DNA of 64,000 nt. Source: Phoebastria nigripes. Taxonomy: Eukaryota > Chordata > Aves > Procellariiformes > Diomedeidae. Below, piece by piece: positions 1 through 14,400 of the stretch (within the stretch, counting starts at the first letter, position 1; each line of letters starts with the position of its first letter). Position numbers and translations under genes: made by a program. The DNA lies in assembly GCA_035582835.1 (NCBI GenBank), contig JAYKAV010003044.1:381664-445663 (forward strand), in the 5' to 3' direction. The notes under the pieces were generated by a model. That model had not been told where the DNA came from. It searched no databases and saw only the letters and a list, made by a program, of their open reading frames with translations.

Positions 1-512
1 TACTCTTTCTGTCCATACCTAGAGCCATACCTGTTTAAAACCCTCATTCCCTGAGCCATGTAAGGTAAACAGATGTGAATCAGCGTAGCCTAAAATCACA
101 AAACTCTTGCTTAATCAGTTTACCTCAGGCCAGAAACTTTCAGTCATTTTCATTTTTGTGTCTACACCTAGTAGAGAAGTTAATGTACAGCTGTTGGTAA
201 TGGCTGTGCTGCAGTATCTTGTACTTGTGGTTTGAAAGCTATTTGCCCTGGTTTTGTCAAGGGAATAGAAATAACAAGACCATTTTCCCTTCTCTCAAAG
301 CATGGGGTTTTCTCTCATGCCTGCCATTTGATCTGGCCCAGGTGTTTGCTTCCAAACTCTGAGTATTGAAATTCGCGCAGAGTGGCTTACAGCAGCAGCA
401 GGGGCAACGTGTTAGAGTGTACCAGGTCAGTGGGCCTCTGTCCCATCAGCAATGCAATACCCTGAACATCCTCTTTCTGGTAATCTTTTGGTTTTGATTT
501 CTTTTTGAGCAG
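1..512 (+). other. DNAJC11 intron (partial)
   Basis: The window opens inside an intron of DNAJC11. The acceptor TTTTTGAGCAG precedes the first visible exon at 513. I see no other feature in this stretch. Confidence 0.8.
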
Positions 513-3500
513 GTTGTGGAAAGGAAGAGAACTCCAGCTGAAATCAGGGAAGAATTTGAGCGTTTGCAGAGAGAGAGGGAAGAGAGAAGACTGCAGCAGC
601 GAACTAATCCAAAGGTAAACAAAGACTTCATCCTAGTCTCAAGAGTGAATCCGTAAATTATTATGAATACGCAGGGTGTGATGAGCCTAGACGAGGGGCT
701 GTAGTATATAGCCCCTTAGGTATCTACACTTAGTGAGTGAGTTTTCCTTTTTTGAATATGCAGTTTCTCTGGACAACGTAGGGAAAACAGCTAATTCTTT
801 GAACAGTAATCCTCTATTGAAAGTTCTTTTTCTTTTTTTCGTTGAAACATGTAGGAGCAAAATAATCTCTTTCAGCAATTTCAAGGAAACAGACCTAACA
901 CTGAAATGTTTATGATTTCTTTCCAAGTATTCCAAATAAAATGAAACTCCCTGCAGTTACCTGACAGGTTTTCCCTTCGACACTGCTGTAGTGTCACAAC
1001 AATGTGGGGAGATACTCAAACGCAGCTTTGAAACCAATGAAAAATGCGAGGCAGCTACCAAACCAGCTGGGTAGCAGGAATCTTCTGGCTGCAGCACAGT
1101 GAGCAATATCAACCTGAACAAGATTGGGGTCTTGCCAGTTTCACAGTTAGTGCCTGTTTTAGGAAAGCTTGATCGCGCTCTCAGGATGAGAATCATCAAG
1201 TATTCCGTTCCCATCTCACTCTGTTTGAGCAGCCATAAACTGACACTAAATGACCCGCCTCACAGTTCAGTCTTGGCTGTTCAGAGATGATCAAGAATAC
1301 TGTGTTGAGGATGATGTTCTCGTGGTGGCATTGGGATGGCAGGGAGAGGTGGAAATAGCGATCGACCGCTGCTTCCTCTGTCACCTGCTGCGACTGGAAT
1401 ACTCCGGTAGTTTACAATGCTAATGGCTTTGCTGTCTCTTGGCTTTATAAGTTTGCTAGGCAAACCCAGGTTTTGTCAGGATTGTCACTGACTGAGGTTT
1501 CAAAGCTTGTTGAATCACAAAGATCTTGGTTCTCATGCAGTGAATAACATTATGCAAGAGCTGCATCTGCACTCATCAAATGTATTTGTACTTTAGTTTA
1601 CCTGTATCTATATTTTTCTGGGGTTTTTTTTGCTTAAGCTATCAGAAACCATTTTGTACCTATTTTTTGAAATGTGTTGGAAATCCATTTCTTCTATGCA
1701 GTATAGAAGTGGTCCATGGTGGGGGAGCCTTAATTTTCCTCTGTCTACCCCAAAGTAACCGTGCAGATTAGATATAAGGAAGAAATTTTTTACGCTGAGG
1801 GTGGTGAAACACTGGAACGGGTTGCTCAGAGGGGTGGTAGATGCCCTATCCCTGGAAACATTCAAGGTCAGGTTGGACGAGGCTCTGAGCAACCTGATCT
1901 AGTTGAAGATGTCCCTGCCCACGGCAGGGGGGTTGGACGAGATGGCCTTTAAAGGTCCCTTCCAACCCAAACTATTTTATGATTCTATGATATTTATGTA
2001 GACAAACTTTCTCCATCTTGAAAAAATAAACTGTAATGAGACATCAATTTTTGTTTTATTTATAAATGCTTCTATTCTTGGTGGAAAACTGGGCATCCCC
2101 AGAGCTCTCACTGGAGGCTTGCAATCAACACAGATTCTGCATCCTGAAGCACTGAAGCACAGGTGGCTGTACTCTTTCTGTGGCTTTGAAAGAGGAGGTC
2201 TCCTGTGTCGTGTTCATGCATGGACTTCTAAAGTGTTGCAGTGTAACTTGCATGACCCGAGAAACAAAATACCAGTTGATTAACTACTATTACTGTTGTT
2301 TTTGAAGGTTGCTTGTGTTTTCATGGTCAGCAGTTTAAAATCACAATGTTTTCTGAGTGGACAGAAGTGTGAGTACAGTAATGCTTAGGACTGTATCAGA
2401 AAAACGTCCATCTGAGAAGACCTGTAATGTTTTGAGATATTCACCTTGGCACAGACTTTGGATCTGCGCTGGTCTTAGCAAAGCAAATTGACTAATACAG
2501 ATCACCAGGCTGTTGTGGATAGTGCACAGATACTAAGAACTTGTTTGTACTGGAAGGGTAAATAAGCGTAAAGTGTTATGTGAATATCTGCTGCCAACAT
2601 TATTCCAGGCAGGAAGGGATTTCTGGATGCCACAAAATGGGCAAGTCAAACTGTCTCCGCTGGAGATGAGAGTGACTGGGGTCAGAAGGGTATTCTCGGA
2701 GAGGGGCGTGGTTATCTCCACTTCGTATTTCTCTGTGACTTTAGGAATTTGACATTTTATTGGGGTGCCTTGCCATGGTTGTGAGCAGTAAAAAGCGGAG
2801 CTGCATGGTAAGACTCAGCCTCTGTGTCCTGTGATAAAATTAGCCATCTGGGTGTTTACAGCAATTGCTGATTGGCAGCCTATAGAAATATCTCTCCAGG
2901 CAGTGTTCCTGTGGAATTAGGTAGCGCAGCTGTGAACATTTCATACATGAACGCAAGTTATTTTAAAATTTCCAACATTTTGTCAGTTCTATAAAACGGT
3001 TCCAGCAAAATAAAGCATTTTAACCAGAAATGTTGAGCAATAACCAGATGTAGGCAATTTGGCAGGTTTTGAATTGAGTCTATTATTTGCTTTTAGAGCT
3101 TTGTTTTTGCTTTCAAAGATGTGCAGAAGGGTTGAAAAGTTCATTACTTGATTTGAGAAGAACCGCTTCCTGTTAGGAGAAATTAAATCCCGTTATTTTC
3201 CTGCTGCAGAAGGTCAACATCTAAGAAATGCAGGTCCCTCAAGGCTTAGTCTTGCACAGCTTCCATATGTCAACTTCCAGAAGGTAAATCCCTAAGAAAA
3301 AAGGTGAGGAGGGGGTATATTCTTCTCTGGCACACCTCTTCATTCCATCAGTAAAGTCTGTTTCATATTCGCAGGATGGCAAATAAAGGTGATTTTAAAA
3401 GATGATACCAGATAACAACTCTGATGGTTCTGTAGTGCTACTCCCCAGCTTCCTGCCCTGCTGAGCTGGTGCACTTTGCAGCATGTTGCGTGCGTGCACC

Positions 3501-6500
3501 GCCGACTTCTGAGCAGAGCTTTACAACTTTTTCCCTGCTGCTCTTTCTTTGGGGAGGGCTTTTCAATTTCCAGTGGTCTGAGCAGGTGGCTGATGGGGAG
3601 TTGCGAGCAGCAGCAATCCCCTCTCTATTATCCGGTGGCATAGGGGGTGCTGTCGTTCTCTGGGAATATTTTTAACTTTACCATCTGCTGCTTTTCCTGT
3701 GCTTGCGCCTGAGCCAGTTTCCTTGCCAGGATCTATAGACCTCTGAGGGTGACTTCACCTGCTTGGTGGGAGGTGAAATGTCTGCCCGGAGTCCACCTCT
3801 CACTTCAGCGAAAGGCAGCTAAATAGAAGATCCTAAATGAGGAGCTGGGGAGGGAACGGAGACGCTCCTTTCCTCTGACTGGGTCTTGTAGATTTTCATG
3901 GATAGGCTCAGGTGTTTTCCTTTTTTCATTGGGAGGGATATTTGTTCTAAAATTCATAGGTGTGAAAAAGGAAATCATAAGATTTTGAGTATGATTGAAA
4001 GAAAGGAGGTGCAATGAATTTCAGGAATGTGTGTGAACCTTGGTGCATCTTTAAAAAGGGTACAAGCATTGCGGTATGAATAAACATAGTATAGTAAGAT
4101 GTTTTTCAGTGGGTNTTTTTTCCTCATGCCAATTCTTGAGAAAGCTTTACTGCCGCTTATATTCCGGTCTGAGTTGAAAATACACAATTTTCTGCCTTTT
4201 TGCCGTTCAAATTCAGCATGCTTACTACTCAGCATGATATCCCTTGTTTAAAAATGTTTAACTTGGAATTTAAAATTGCAGTCTGGCAAAGGTTCTGTGC
4301 TGAATGTGGCAGTCCATGTGGAAAACTTTTCTTTCCATCCTGCCTCTGTTATGAAAGATCTTGGGTTTTACACTTCCTTGAATTGAAGAGCATCAGGGAA
4401 AAATCGAAATAGTTCTCTCTTTTGTTAAAATAAATGCTCACCTGTACTTAGACATGTTTGGCCACTCTGGAGTGCATTTGCTGGAATTTCATTGAGTGGA
4501 GTTGGCACTTTTTGTTTCTCTTTGGCTGTTCTACTCTATGTCTTTCCAGAGGGCTGGAGCAGCAGTGCAGGGCTGCGCCACTTCCTAGGTGGTTGGTGGT
4601 TTTGCCTTGCTTCACTCTTATTTTGGCATTGTTTCAAGGAACAGCACAACGTAGGAGAGGGCTGAAACTGAAGAAGCTGTAGGGTCTGGAGAGCAGATCC
4701 CTTGAAGGTGACTTTGCAGATGGTTCCTGAAAAGCAGTCTTCTGCATAAAGGGCAGGAGCTCGTTGTCGGTGCTGCCACAAACAGAACGATGAGTGTAAT
4801 TGCTTAGAAATTCGCCAGCCTGCCAAGAGTAATTTGTAAACAGTCAGGGCACAGCCCCTGTTCCAGAGTTCTCCTAGAAATAATCACACCTTCCTGTGTT
4901 AAAATATTTATCCAATTTTTGCTGTGTAAGAAATCAGAAAATAAACATTGAGAAGAGGTCAGGAATCTCCACAGCAAATAAATAGTTGGGAGCCAAACCA
5001 GAGAGAAGTTTTGAGTCCTGTCAAACTCTGCAATTCTTCCTATATTTATGGTTCAGCATTTGATTAGAGTGGAGTGAGCAAGGAAAAATGCTCGCTCAGA
5101 TTGAAATAAGAATTTATTCCATCCATACTTGGACTCTGTGTGAGTGGTTTTTGTACCTACCCAGCTATTGAGTTTCTTTACACAAATTGCTCAGACTTCA
5201 TTCTGTGCTTGTGCACAGAGGTGTGGGTTGTTTTTTTTTAATTGCAACTGGTACATTTTATATGAGCTGGAATGCTGTTTAATAGGTCTATAGGGAAGGT
5301 TTCCAAAGCCTCTTGAAGTTATATGACCCAGACAAGGATCTAATTGTGCCCTTTCCAAATAAACCCACTCTTGCAGTTAGTCTGAGTGAGCACAGCAGCA
5401 GGTAGCCAGACTATTTAGCTGTGGCCTAGTTTTTTGTAGGAATAAGTTTTTCTGTGATCTGAGAAAGGAAATATTTACCACTTGCTAAAAGTCTATCTTT
5501 ATCAAGCTTTTCTTCTGATTACAAGATATAAACTAGGAAAAAGAAAACAAAATTTTTGACTAACGAGGTCAATTGCAAGTGAATGATGCAGCTCAAAACT
5601 AAGTTGTTTCAGATAACTCATAAGAAGAAGGCATTTAGAGGCTTTCTGGCCAAGTTCCATTGAAGAAAATCAATTTCTAAAATACATTATTTCAACTTTA
5701 AAGTACTGACGGAGCAGAGTCAGTTGTGGGGGAGGAAGACACCTGCTGTGTAAAAGTATTCTACCTACTTCTGTAATGTGTCACAATAGAAGAATTACCT
5801 ACTAGTATTACAAGTTGCATTCCTGCTGAAAAACTGTCTTTTATCCAGTTTATTGTATGATTTATATTGCTGTTTTAGAATATTGTAATTGTTCATTTTT
5901 GTTTGTCTTGAATGTGTAAGAAATACATTTTAGAGTAGAAAAGGTAATTGCAGAACAAGAAAAAGCTGCAAAAAAATTTATTCATATACAAGGGTGGTTT
6001 AGCCATTTGACCTATATATGTTGGATGTTTGTTAATGCTAAGTACTTGTTTCACTTGTCATTCCTTAGGGAACAATTAGTGTTGGAATAGATGCCACTGA
6101 CCTCTTTGATCGTTACGACGAAGAATATGAAGATGTGCCTGGGAGCAGCTTTCCCCAGATTGAGATAAACAAAATGCACATATCCCAGTCCATTGAGGTA
6201 AGGAGGGCAGACACTGCTGCTGGTGTGGAGCAGGGCCTGAGCTAATGAGGTACTACAGTGCAAAGCAACAGAAAATGAAACACTGCTCAGGGGGTTCTCA
6301 TCTTGATTGATGGAAGGATGCGATTACCAGCATGGGTGGGAAGAGGAAGCTTGGTTCCAGCAGGACTGCATGTTGACTGTACAGCATGCGTTTGTGTGAC
6401 TGGTTTGTAGGCTACAGTGGTCCTGCCATCCTGCTAGCAGGGAGGCTCAATCGTGTTTGAAAACAGGTATCTAGTTCTCACTGAACATGGAGTGTTTAGT

Positions 6501-8434
6501 GTATGAAAATGAACGGTGCCCAGTTTTGAGGATGTGGGTAAGGAAAAGAAGTGGGGAATGTTTCCTCTGTTCCAGAGAGTTGAAGAAATTTAGTCTGCTA
6601 GTGAGATTAGAAGTGTTTGCAGCTCAGGGTCAGGACTTCAAGGTGGTGCATTGAAGGTGTCACAAATGTCTGGTACTGTAAGAATTATCTCACTTTTTGC
6701 CATGCTTGATCTTTGACTACAAAATTTAGAGCAAGTGTGGCCATGTCTGGTTCAAACACCTGGGCTTAGTGGATGACAGTCAACTGGAGTGTTACCTGTC
6801 TCTGTGCACTTACAGTCTCTGCAGTCATGGTTATGTCCTTGTAGAACATGCATTAAATGTGTGAATCGGGATCAGAGTAATTGGTAACAATATATTCATT
6901 TTTCAGGCACCACTGACTGCCACGGACACAGCAATACTGTCTGGTAACCTTTCCACCCAGAATGGGAATGGAGGTGGATCGATTAATCTTGCTCTGAGAC
7001 GAGTGACTTCTGCCAAGGGATGGGGAGAGGTAAGAGTACTAGCTGTTACGCATTTTTATATCCAGTCTATTTCAGGCTGCTTGGATTAGTTACCTAGTGT
7101 TTATTTTCTTTAGGGAACTTAGCTCTGTTTCATCTCATTCTGCAGAATGTAGAAAAAGGAATTCTCAAAGGAATTTGAGAAAAAGGGAAGGCCAAACCTT
7201 GTTTTTTCTTAATTGTTTCCCCTTTCCATTTGGCTGTGCATTTTGGACTTCACTTATGCTGACAGAATTGTTACCTGTTGTCTCCAGGGCCTTTCTAATT
7301 TCACTGTCTGAAGCCTCCCAGCTGCCTTCCAGAGGCTGTGAGCATGCGCTTAGGGCAGCATGATAGTTTGTCTTCGCTTCAAAAACTGCTCTGCTCACAA
7401 GGGAAGAAGTTATGGAGGAAAATAGTTTGACTCCCAGGCAGATATGATCTAAGTAGCTGGAAGGTCCCATGTTGCCACCTGAAAGCTGTGCCTCACTAGA
7501 CTGGTGGCTTTGTTTGAGATGCTAGTGGCATTGCTGCTATGGCTGGCAGGTGGCTGCTTTATGCGCCTTCCTTTTTGCACACTAGCTACTGCTAACTTTT
7601 CTCCTCAGCTTGTGAGAAAAGGGAGTTTTCCTCTCATTTGAGAATTCATAGACTGGAGGCATTTGATTTGCATCGGGATTTTGTAGTATTGGTAATACAG
7701 GAGCTTGTGGATATTGTCATGAGTCAGTTGACTAAAAAAGTTTTTAAAAAAACATGTAATAAACTTACTTGGGAGATGCAGATGTAGTAGGAACTGCTTT
7801 TGCAGGTTTTGTCATGAAAAGTGTCAGGTCTAAGAACTGCTTCTGTTAATGAGACTGAACAGCACCAAATAAACATTGAATAGCAGCCCTGGAAGTCACC
7901 CAGACTAGTGGAGGAAGCAGCAGGCGCGTTTTGCAGACGCTGAGATTGTACAGCAGCAGAACTGATGACATTACTGTGAGGCTATCCTGAGAAGGACTCT
8001 TATCCTCAGAGGGCAGCAGCCAAGCCTTGTTGTTTGCTGTGATGTGGAGGTGTTTTCTCCATTTTCACTGGAGCAACCAGAGCAGGTGCTAGTAGTAGTA
8101 GCCTGTAGCACTACAAAACTGGCTTTGTTTTACTCATGAGAACCTTACTCAGTGAGACACGTCTTAATTTGAATGCAAAGCTAGCAGAAAAGAGAGGATG
8201 CTGAAATGTTACTCGTATGTGTAAAATGTCTGTGATGTTGTCGTGGTTTAACCCCAGACAGCAACCAAGCACCACACAGCTGCTCGCTCACCCTCCGCGC
8301 CCCCCTGCCTCCCCTGCCCTGGTGGGATGGGGGAGAGAATCTGAAGAGCAAAAGTAAGAAAACTCGTGGGTTGAGATACAAACAGCTTAATAATTGAAAT
8401 ATAATAATAATAATAGTTGTAATGAAAAGGAAAA

Positions 8435-8468
<34 letters not shown>

Positions 8469-11400
8469 CAAAACTTGGGAAAAACAAGTGATGCAACTGC
8501 TCGCCACCCGTTGACCAAAGCCCAGCCAGTCCCTGAGCAGCATTGCTGCTCCCTGGCCAACTCCTCCCAGTTTATATACTGAGCATGATGTCATATGGTA
8601 TGGAATATCCCTTTGGCCAGTTTGGATCAGCTGTCTTGGCTGTGCCCCCTCCCAGCTTCTTGTGCACCTGAAAGAGCATGGGAAGCTGAAAAGTCCTTGA
8701 TTTAGTGTAATCAACATCTAAAACATCAGTGTGTTACCAACATTATTCTTATACTAAATCCAAAACACAGCACTATACCAGCTGCTAGGAAGAAAATTAA
8801 CTCTATCCCAGCCGAAACTGCTTGTGAAGTACTTTGTCACTGTTGTAAAAGATGTTTTCTTCTAACAATTTGGCATTGTGCGTTTAAACAGTTGGAGTTT
8901 GGAGCAGGAGACCTTCAGGGACCTCTCTTCGGTCTGAAGATATTCCGTAATCTTACACCAAGATGGTAAATATTAGAAAAGTGGTCTAATGGTTAATATT
9001 CCACACTAAGGAACTAAACGGCTTGAATTCTCTTCCATGTTAATTCTGGATTTGTTTTCTATCATACAAAATAAGGTATTTCTTCTTTAGACTTAAGGTC
9101 ATGCTTTAGTACTGATCCAAATGCTTGTATTCTTTTGGTGTGTTGGTGTCCTTCATTTTCATACTTCCAGTTTAAGGAAGGCCTGTATTCCACATCCTTA
9201 GATTTGTATTTGATCTTGTCATGAATTTGTGATACTTGAGGCGTGATCTCACAATCAGAGCAACAGAAGTTTGCTCTGGCAGCAGAACAAAAAATTGGGG
9301 AGCTCTTCTGGGGCTTCCATGTGTGAGATGGAGTTTCTGACAGCAAAAGAGGAGATGATATGTCATATTTTAGGCAAATAATGCCAAATTTGCCACTAGT
9401 CTGTTTACAAATGAATAGAGGTCTCAAGTTGCAAAGGAGAGTACAAGGTAAGGGTTGTGATTGAAGACATGTTAGAGCATTGTAGGTGCCAGTGTAGACT
9501 TCCTTCTTTTTATATTTTCTAATATAGTAAATATGCCATTCCTCAGAGCTTATACAGGGATCTTGTTCCCTGTAGAGTCCTTTAATGCTGGTTTTTGGAA
9601 CTGATGCTTGACGATTATTAAATAGCAGGGCTGCTATCTTCTAGCAGCCAAGTATGCTGCCTCTACAGAAGACCAGGACTTTATCTGCCTAGGGCAAAGA
9701 CTGAAGGGTAGCCTGCTGCGTTGGCTGCGGTGTTGTGGCACAGACCAATAAACTAGGGCATGACCCCGCTCTTCTGGGCGGTGCTGTGGTCAGTACAGTC
9801 TAAATTAGTTTTGAGTTTTTCCAGAAATGCGCAGGCATCATGCTCATGCAGGATAGTCTCTGCATATGCAGCAAGGCTCCTGGGAAAGAAGGAATTTGAG
9901 GCCATCTGGGAGCATGTGTTTTATCACTGATGAGGCTTTCCTTATTTCTCCTAGTTTCATCACTACAAACTGTGCCCTGCAGTTTTCATCCCGTGGGATC
10001 CGCCCAGGCCTCACCACAGTCCTAGCCCGCAACCTCGACAAGAACACGATGGGCTACTTGCAGTGGCGGTGGGGCATCCAATCAGCCATGAACACTAGTA
10101 TTGTCCGGGATACAAAAACCAGCCATTTCACCGTGGCGTTACAGGTGAGAGTCCTGTTGCTGTATGCAGGGGACAGTGATACCACTCCGTGGGAGAGAAG
10201 TGCCTCAGCTTTTCTGTCCCAGCAGTATTTTGGCTTGGGACTAGAGGATAATGGAGCAGTTGATACTGTCTCGTATGAACGTGTAACGTAGGTGAGCAGG
10301 TGCATTTGGCAGAGCACAACACTTTGCACCCAGCATTGTCATATCTAATGTGGATCAGCTCAGATTAGGGTCAGGATGCACAACACAGGCTGCAGAGATT
10401 GCAGGCTATGGTGAGTAAGTGGCAAGCATTGCTATGTTTTCTGTGCCGCTTAAAGGATAAGAAAGGAAATTTTGGGGAACATTCAGTGGTGGCTGAGGGT
10501 ACGTTTTCATACATTTGTGCTTCTTGTATTTCAGCTGGGAATCCCCCATTCTTTCATGATGGTCAGTTATCAGCATAAATTTCAGGATGAGGATCAAACA
10601 CGAGTGAAAGGATCTCTCAAGTAAGTGTGCAAGAGGAAATTCATATTACTTACGGCCTGAAGAATCTGTCCTCTCCTGCTGTTGTAGGCCTCCAGGTTCC
10701 ACGCAAATCAAATGCTTCTGTGGTCTTTGGGAATCTGCTTTTCATTAATTAAATCTGGCAAATGCTGAAGTGAATGTCTTGAAGGCTTAGCTCTGTGTGC
10801 CTCTTTGGATAAGTGGAACTTAAAATACTTGTGTGTGGTATCTCTTATATCATCACCATTAAGAAAGCCAGAAGTTCTCATAGTCTGTTTACTACTTTAC
10901 AAGCTGAAAATGCTAATCTCACCTTGTAGATACACCGTGAATCTTCCAGGAGCCAACATCTGCTGCACACAGATGTATTTCCATGTTTCACTTGTTGGGG
11001 AATTACAGGATTCAGTAAAGAGAAATTCAAGAGTCTTCCCTGTCTTACCAGTTTTTGGTTCTGTCGTTCTAGGGCAGGTTTCTTTGGGACCATAGTGGAG
11101 TATGGAGCGGAGAGGAAGATTTCCAGGCACAGCATTTTAGGAGCCACTGTCAGTGTTGGTGTTCCCCAAGGAGTGTCTTTGAAAATCAAGTCAGTTCAAG
11201 ATTACAACTCTAGATTGCAGAGGCTGACCGTAACCTGCATTATTCTATTTCCAATATTCAGGTGGGAAGGTCCCAATCTTAGGTCAATACAGGTATATTG
11301 GTATATCACTATGAAAGGTTGCAGCTGCCCTCACCTCTAATACCAGTGGTGCCCATCGGAAGCAATGTGTGCCTTCTGCCAGTGTTACTCTGAGCCTGAG

Positions 11401-14400
11401 CCACCTCTTTCAGGACTAGTGTGTGTGTGTGCATCAAAATATTCTGAAAATACAGCTTAAAGTAAGGTTTGGAGCATTATGGTAAGTGGATGGAAGATTT
11501 CTGAATATATTGTTAGTAGAAATGGATTTAATTGCCTTCCGTTTTTGTAACACTGTATGCAAGTATATACTTGAATTAGTTAATTATCGTTCCCTAAGAT
11601 AGGTGGTGATTCTATTAATAAGATGCAGTTCACAAAGATGGGCAGAACCTTTAAGGGTTCATATACTGTAGTGCACTTTTAATTGGTGCCAGCAGAGGGC
11701 GTGCCAGGATGCAGAAACTGTAAAGAAGCGAAGACCTCTGTCCCGAGAAAACTAATGTTTTCTAAAATAAATATTATTACAAGCCTCAGAAGAATATTAA
11801 TGTACTCCTTCCTTGAAGGCACATACTGGTGTTGTGAACATAGACCTTCTCTATAAGCATTTTCTTTCCTCTTGATGATGATGTTGGTCCCTTTCCCTGG
11901 TGAAATTAATGACCCAATAAATTCTCCTAAGACTAAAAAACCACTTTAGAATGGCCAGGTACTATCACACGAGATGTCTGCTACATAAAAGTCTGGCTCT
12001 GGGTGGTGTCAGCTGTCTGTCTTACCATTGTCTTGTTTTGGTTTACCAGATTTTCACCTTTTTGAGCTCATCATTCATCTCTCCTTTGGTTCAGCAGTTG
12101 TTTGGCAGCATACACTGCTGCTAAGTGTACTTGAACTCTGTGTTTCCTCTTACCTGTCACTCTGTTCTTTTTTTGTTCCAGGTTGAATAGGGCTAGCCAG
12201 ACCTACTTCTTCCCTGTCCACCTAACAGATCAGCTGCTTCCCAGTGCTGTATTCTATGCCACTGTGGGACCTCTTGTTANCTACTTTGCCATGCATAGGC
12301 TAATCATCAAACCCTACCTCAGGGCACAAAAGGAGAGGTGAGCTCGCCAGACTGTGTTTTAAATTCAGAGCTGGGAAGTCTCACTCAGGTGCTTCTGGGA
12401 GCCTGGTGCAAAGGCTGAGATATCCAGCTGAGGCACTGTGGTTCACTACGTCACCAGTACTACTGAATTCTGGAAGCCTACAAAAATATCTTGAAAGGTG
12501 GGGAAGAAGCTTAAAACTGAGCTCATTTGTGTGAGGTTGTGGGTCAGCTGTAATTGGGGTGGGTAAGTAGACATCTGCCACTTAGTGGATGGGATTCAGC
12601 CACAGTGTAGACTTGATGTGATGTTGACTTCCTTATGCCAGAGAGCTGGAGAAGCAAAGGGAGAGTACAGCCAGTGACATCCTTCAGAAGAAGCAGGAGG
12701 CTGAAGCTGCGGTAAGTCTTTCCCATAACTAATCCCCCTTAGTTAAAGGAAGCTGTTTTCACCCTGGGCTTTTCTCTTTTGGACACAGTGTCTGACACTG
12801 CTTGATTTTTGCTCTGCACCTTGCGTTGTGACAGGTCCGGTTAATGCAAGAGTCTGTCCGGAGGATAATTGAAGCAGAGGAAGCCAGAATGGGTAAAGAT
12901 TACAACACCATTTACTTGTTCCATGAATTTGGAGAGAGGAAGGAACAATACAAAGGCTGGGTGGTTGAGGGGTAGAAATGCAAGGTATCATTTCTTCATT
13001 TCCACCCCTAATGAAGCACAGCGTAACTGCTGTTGCGCATGTAGTGGGGAAGTTCCATTATGATTTAGCTTCTGGTGCCTAAGCTTAGTAGGGATCCACT
13101 GAATATTATCTTGGGATGTGCTGTGAGGTGGATCAAAAGGGTGAAGACAATAGTCTGGATTCACCTCTTCACAAGAGAGAGGTGTGTGTATAAGTATGTG
13201 CAAAAGTTATAGTCTGAAATTTAGGTTTCACTGGTCTCTAGCTTACGCAGTTTGCTCCTGGATCATAATGGAAATCAGAATTCTGATGTTTGCGAGCGAT
13301 TTCCAAGAGAATGTTCCAAAGTGGACTGACAGCCACTTGGACTGTCACATCAGTGTGGCATTGGAGTCATGTCATTGCTAACAAACACCCAAGTAGAAAT
13401 GTTCCTCTGTCTTGAGAAGCATGGGTCAAGGCAGGGAAAATTTAAATATCGTTGAAAGCAAGAGAAAATGCCGGGATGGTCTTTTCGTCAGTGTCTGCCT
13501 AGCTGTTGGTGGGAAGCCTTTCATCACATCTGTGATTTCATGTGAAATGCAGGTTTGATTGTAGTGAACGCCTGGTATGGGAAGTTTGTTAATGACAACA
13601 GCAAGAAGAATGAGAAGGTGAAAGTAATAGATGTGACTGTGCCCCTGCAGTGCTTGGTGAAAGACTCTAAACTCATCCTTACAGAGGCATCCAAGGTACG
13701 TAGCTGTTCTGTCAAAGCCCAGACTCAAGAGCTCAAATGCATGACTCAGAATTTCAATTGAACCGTATGCTGTCCTACCAGGTTCCTCCAGTGTGCTTGA
13801 AGCTAGTGACTCTAGAACAATTTACAGAAGCCATTTACATACCAAGTGTTATGAACCTCCAGGAACTTCTCTTTCTCTGGGCATTTCCAGTGCCAAAGAA
13901 ACAGTGTCTCCATATTTGCAGCATGGGACAGTGCGTGTTACAGACTCTGGGGCTGTACACCAGAAACTTCCCACCCCCCCCAATTCGCTCTTTTCTGCAT
14001 TTAGAACTTGCCACTGGGGAGGTGATTCCTCAGCTTCTTGTCTCATCTCATTGGCAACAAAACTCCTTTTTTTTTAATGACACCTCATTCTGGCACTAAT
14101 AACTGGTTTTGGTCAGTTGAAGAGCTGTGAAAGTCCATTCCCTGATGCTCAGTCTGTCCTTCTCTGGTTCAAGGCTGGGCTGCCGGGTTTCTACGACCCC
14201 TGCGTGGGTGAGGAGAAGAGTTTGAAAGTGCTTTATCAGTTCCGAGGAGTTCTGCACCAAGTGATGTCAGCTGACAATGAGGCCCTTAGGATACCAAAGC
14301 AATGTAAGTAGCAAGGACCGCCCTGCTTCTTCCTTCAGGAACCAGTAAAGGATTGTTTCAGCTCTGTGTGGCGAAGCACACGGAACTGGGGTTCTGGGGT

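Noticed and set aside
8181..8717. Minus-strand open frame of about 178 codons
   Set aside because: It lies in the solo LTR, including the (GA)n repeat; no viral or host protein is recognisable in it.
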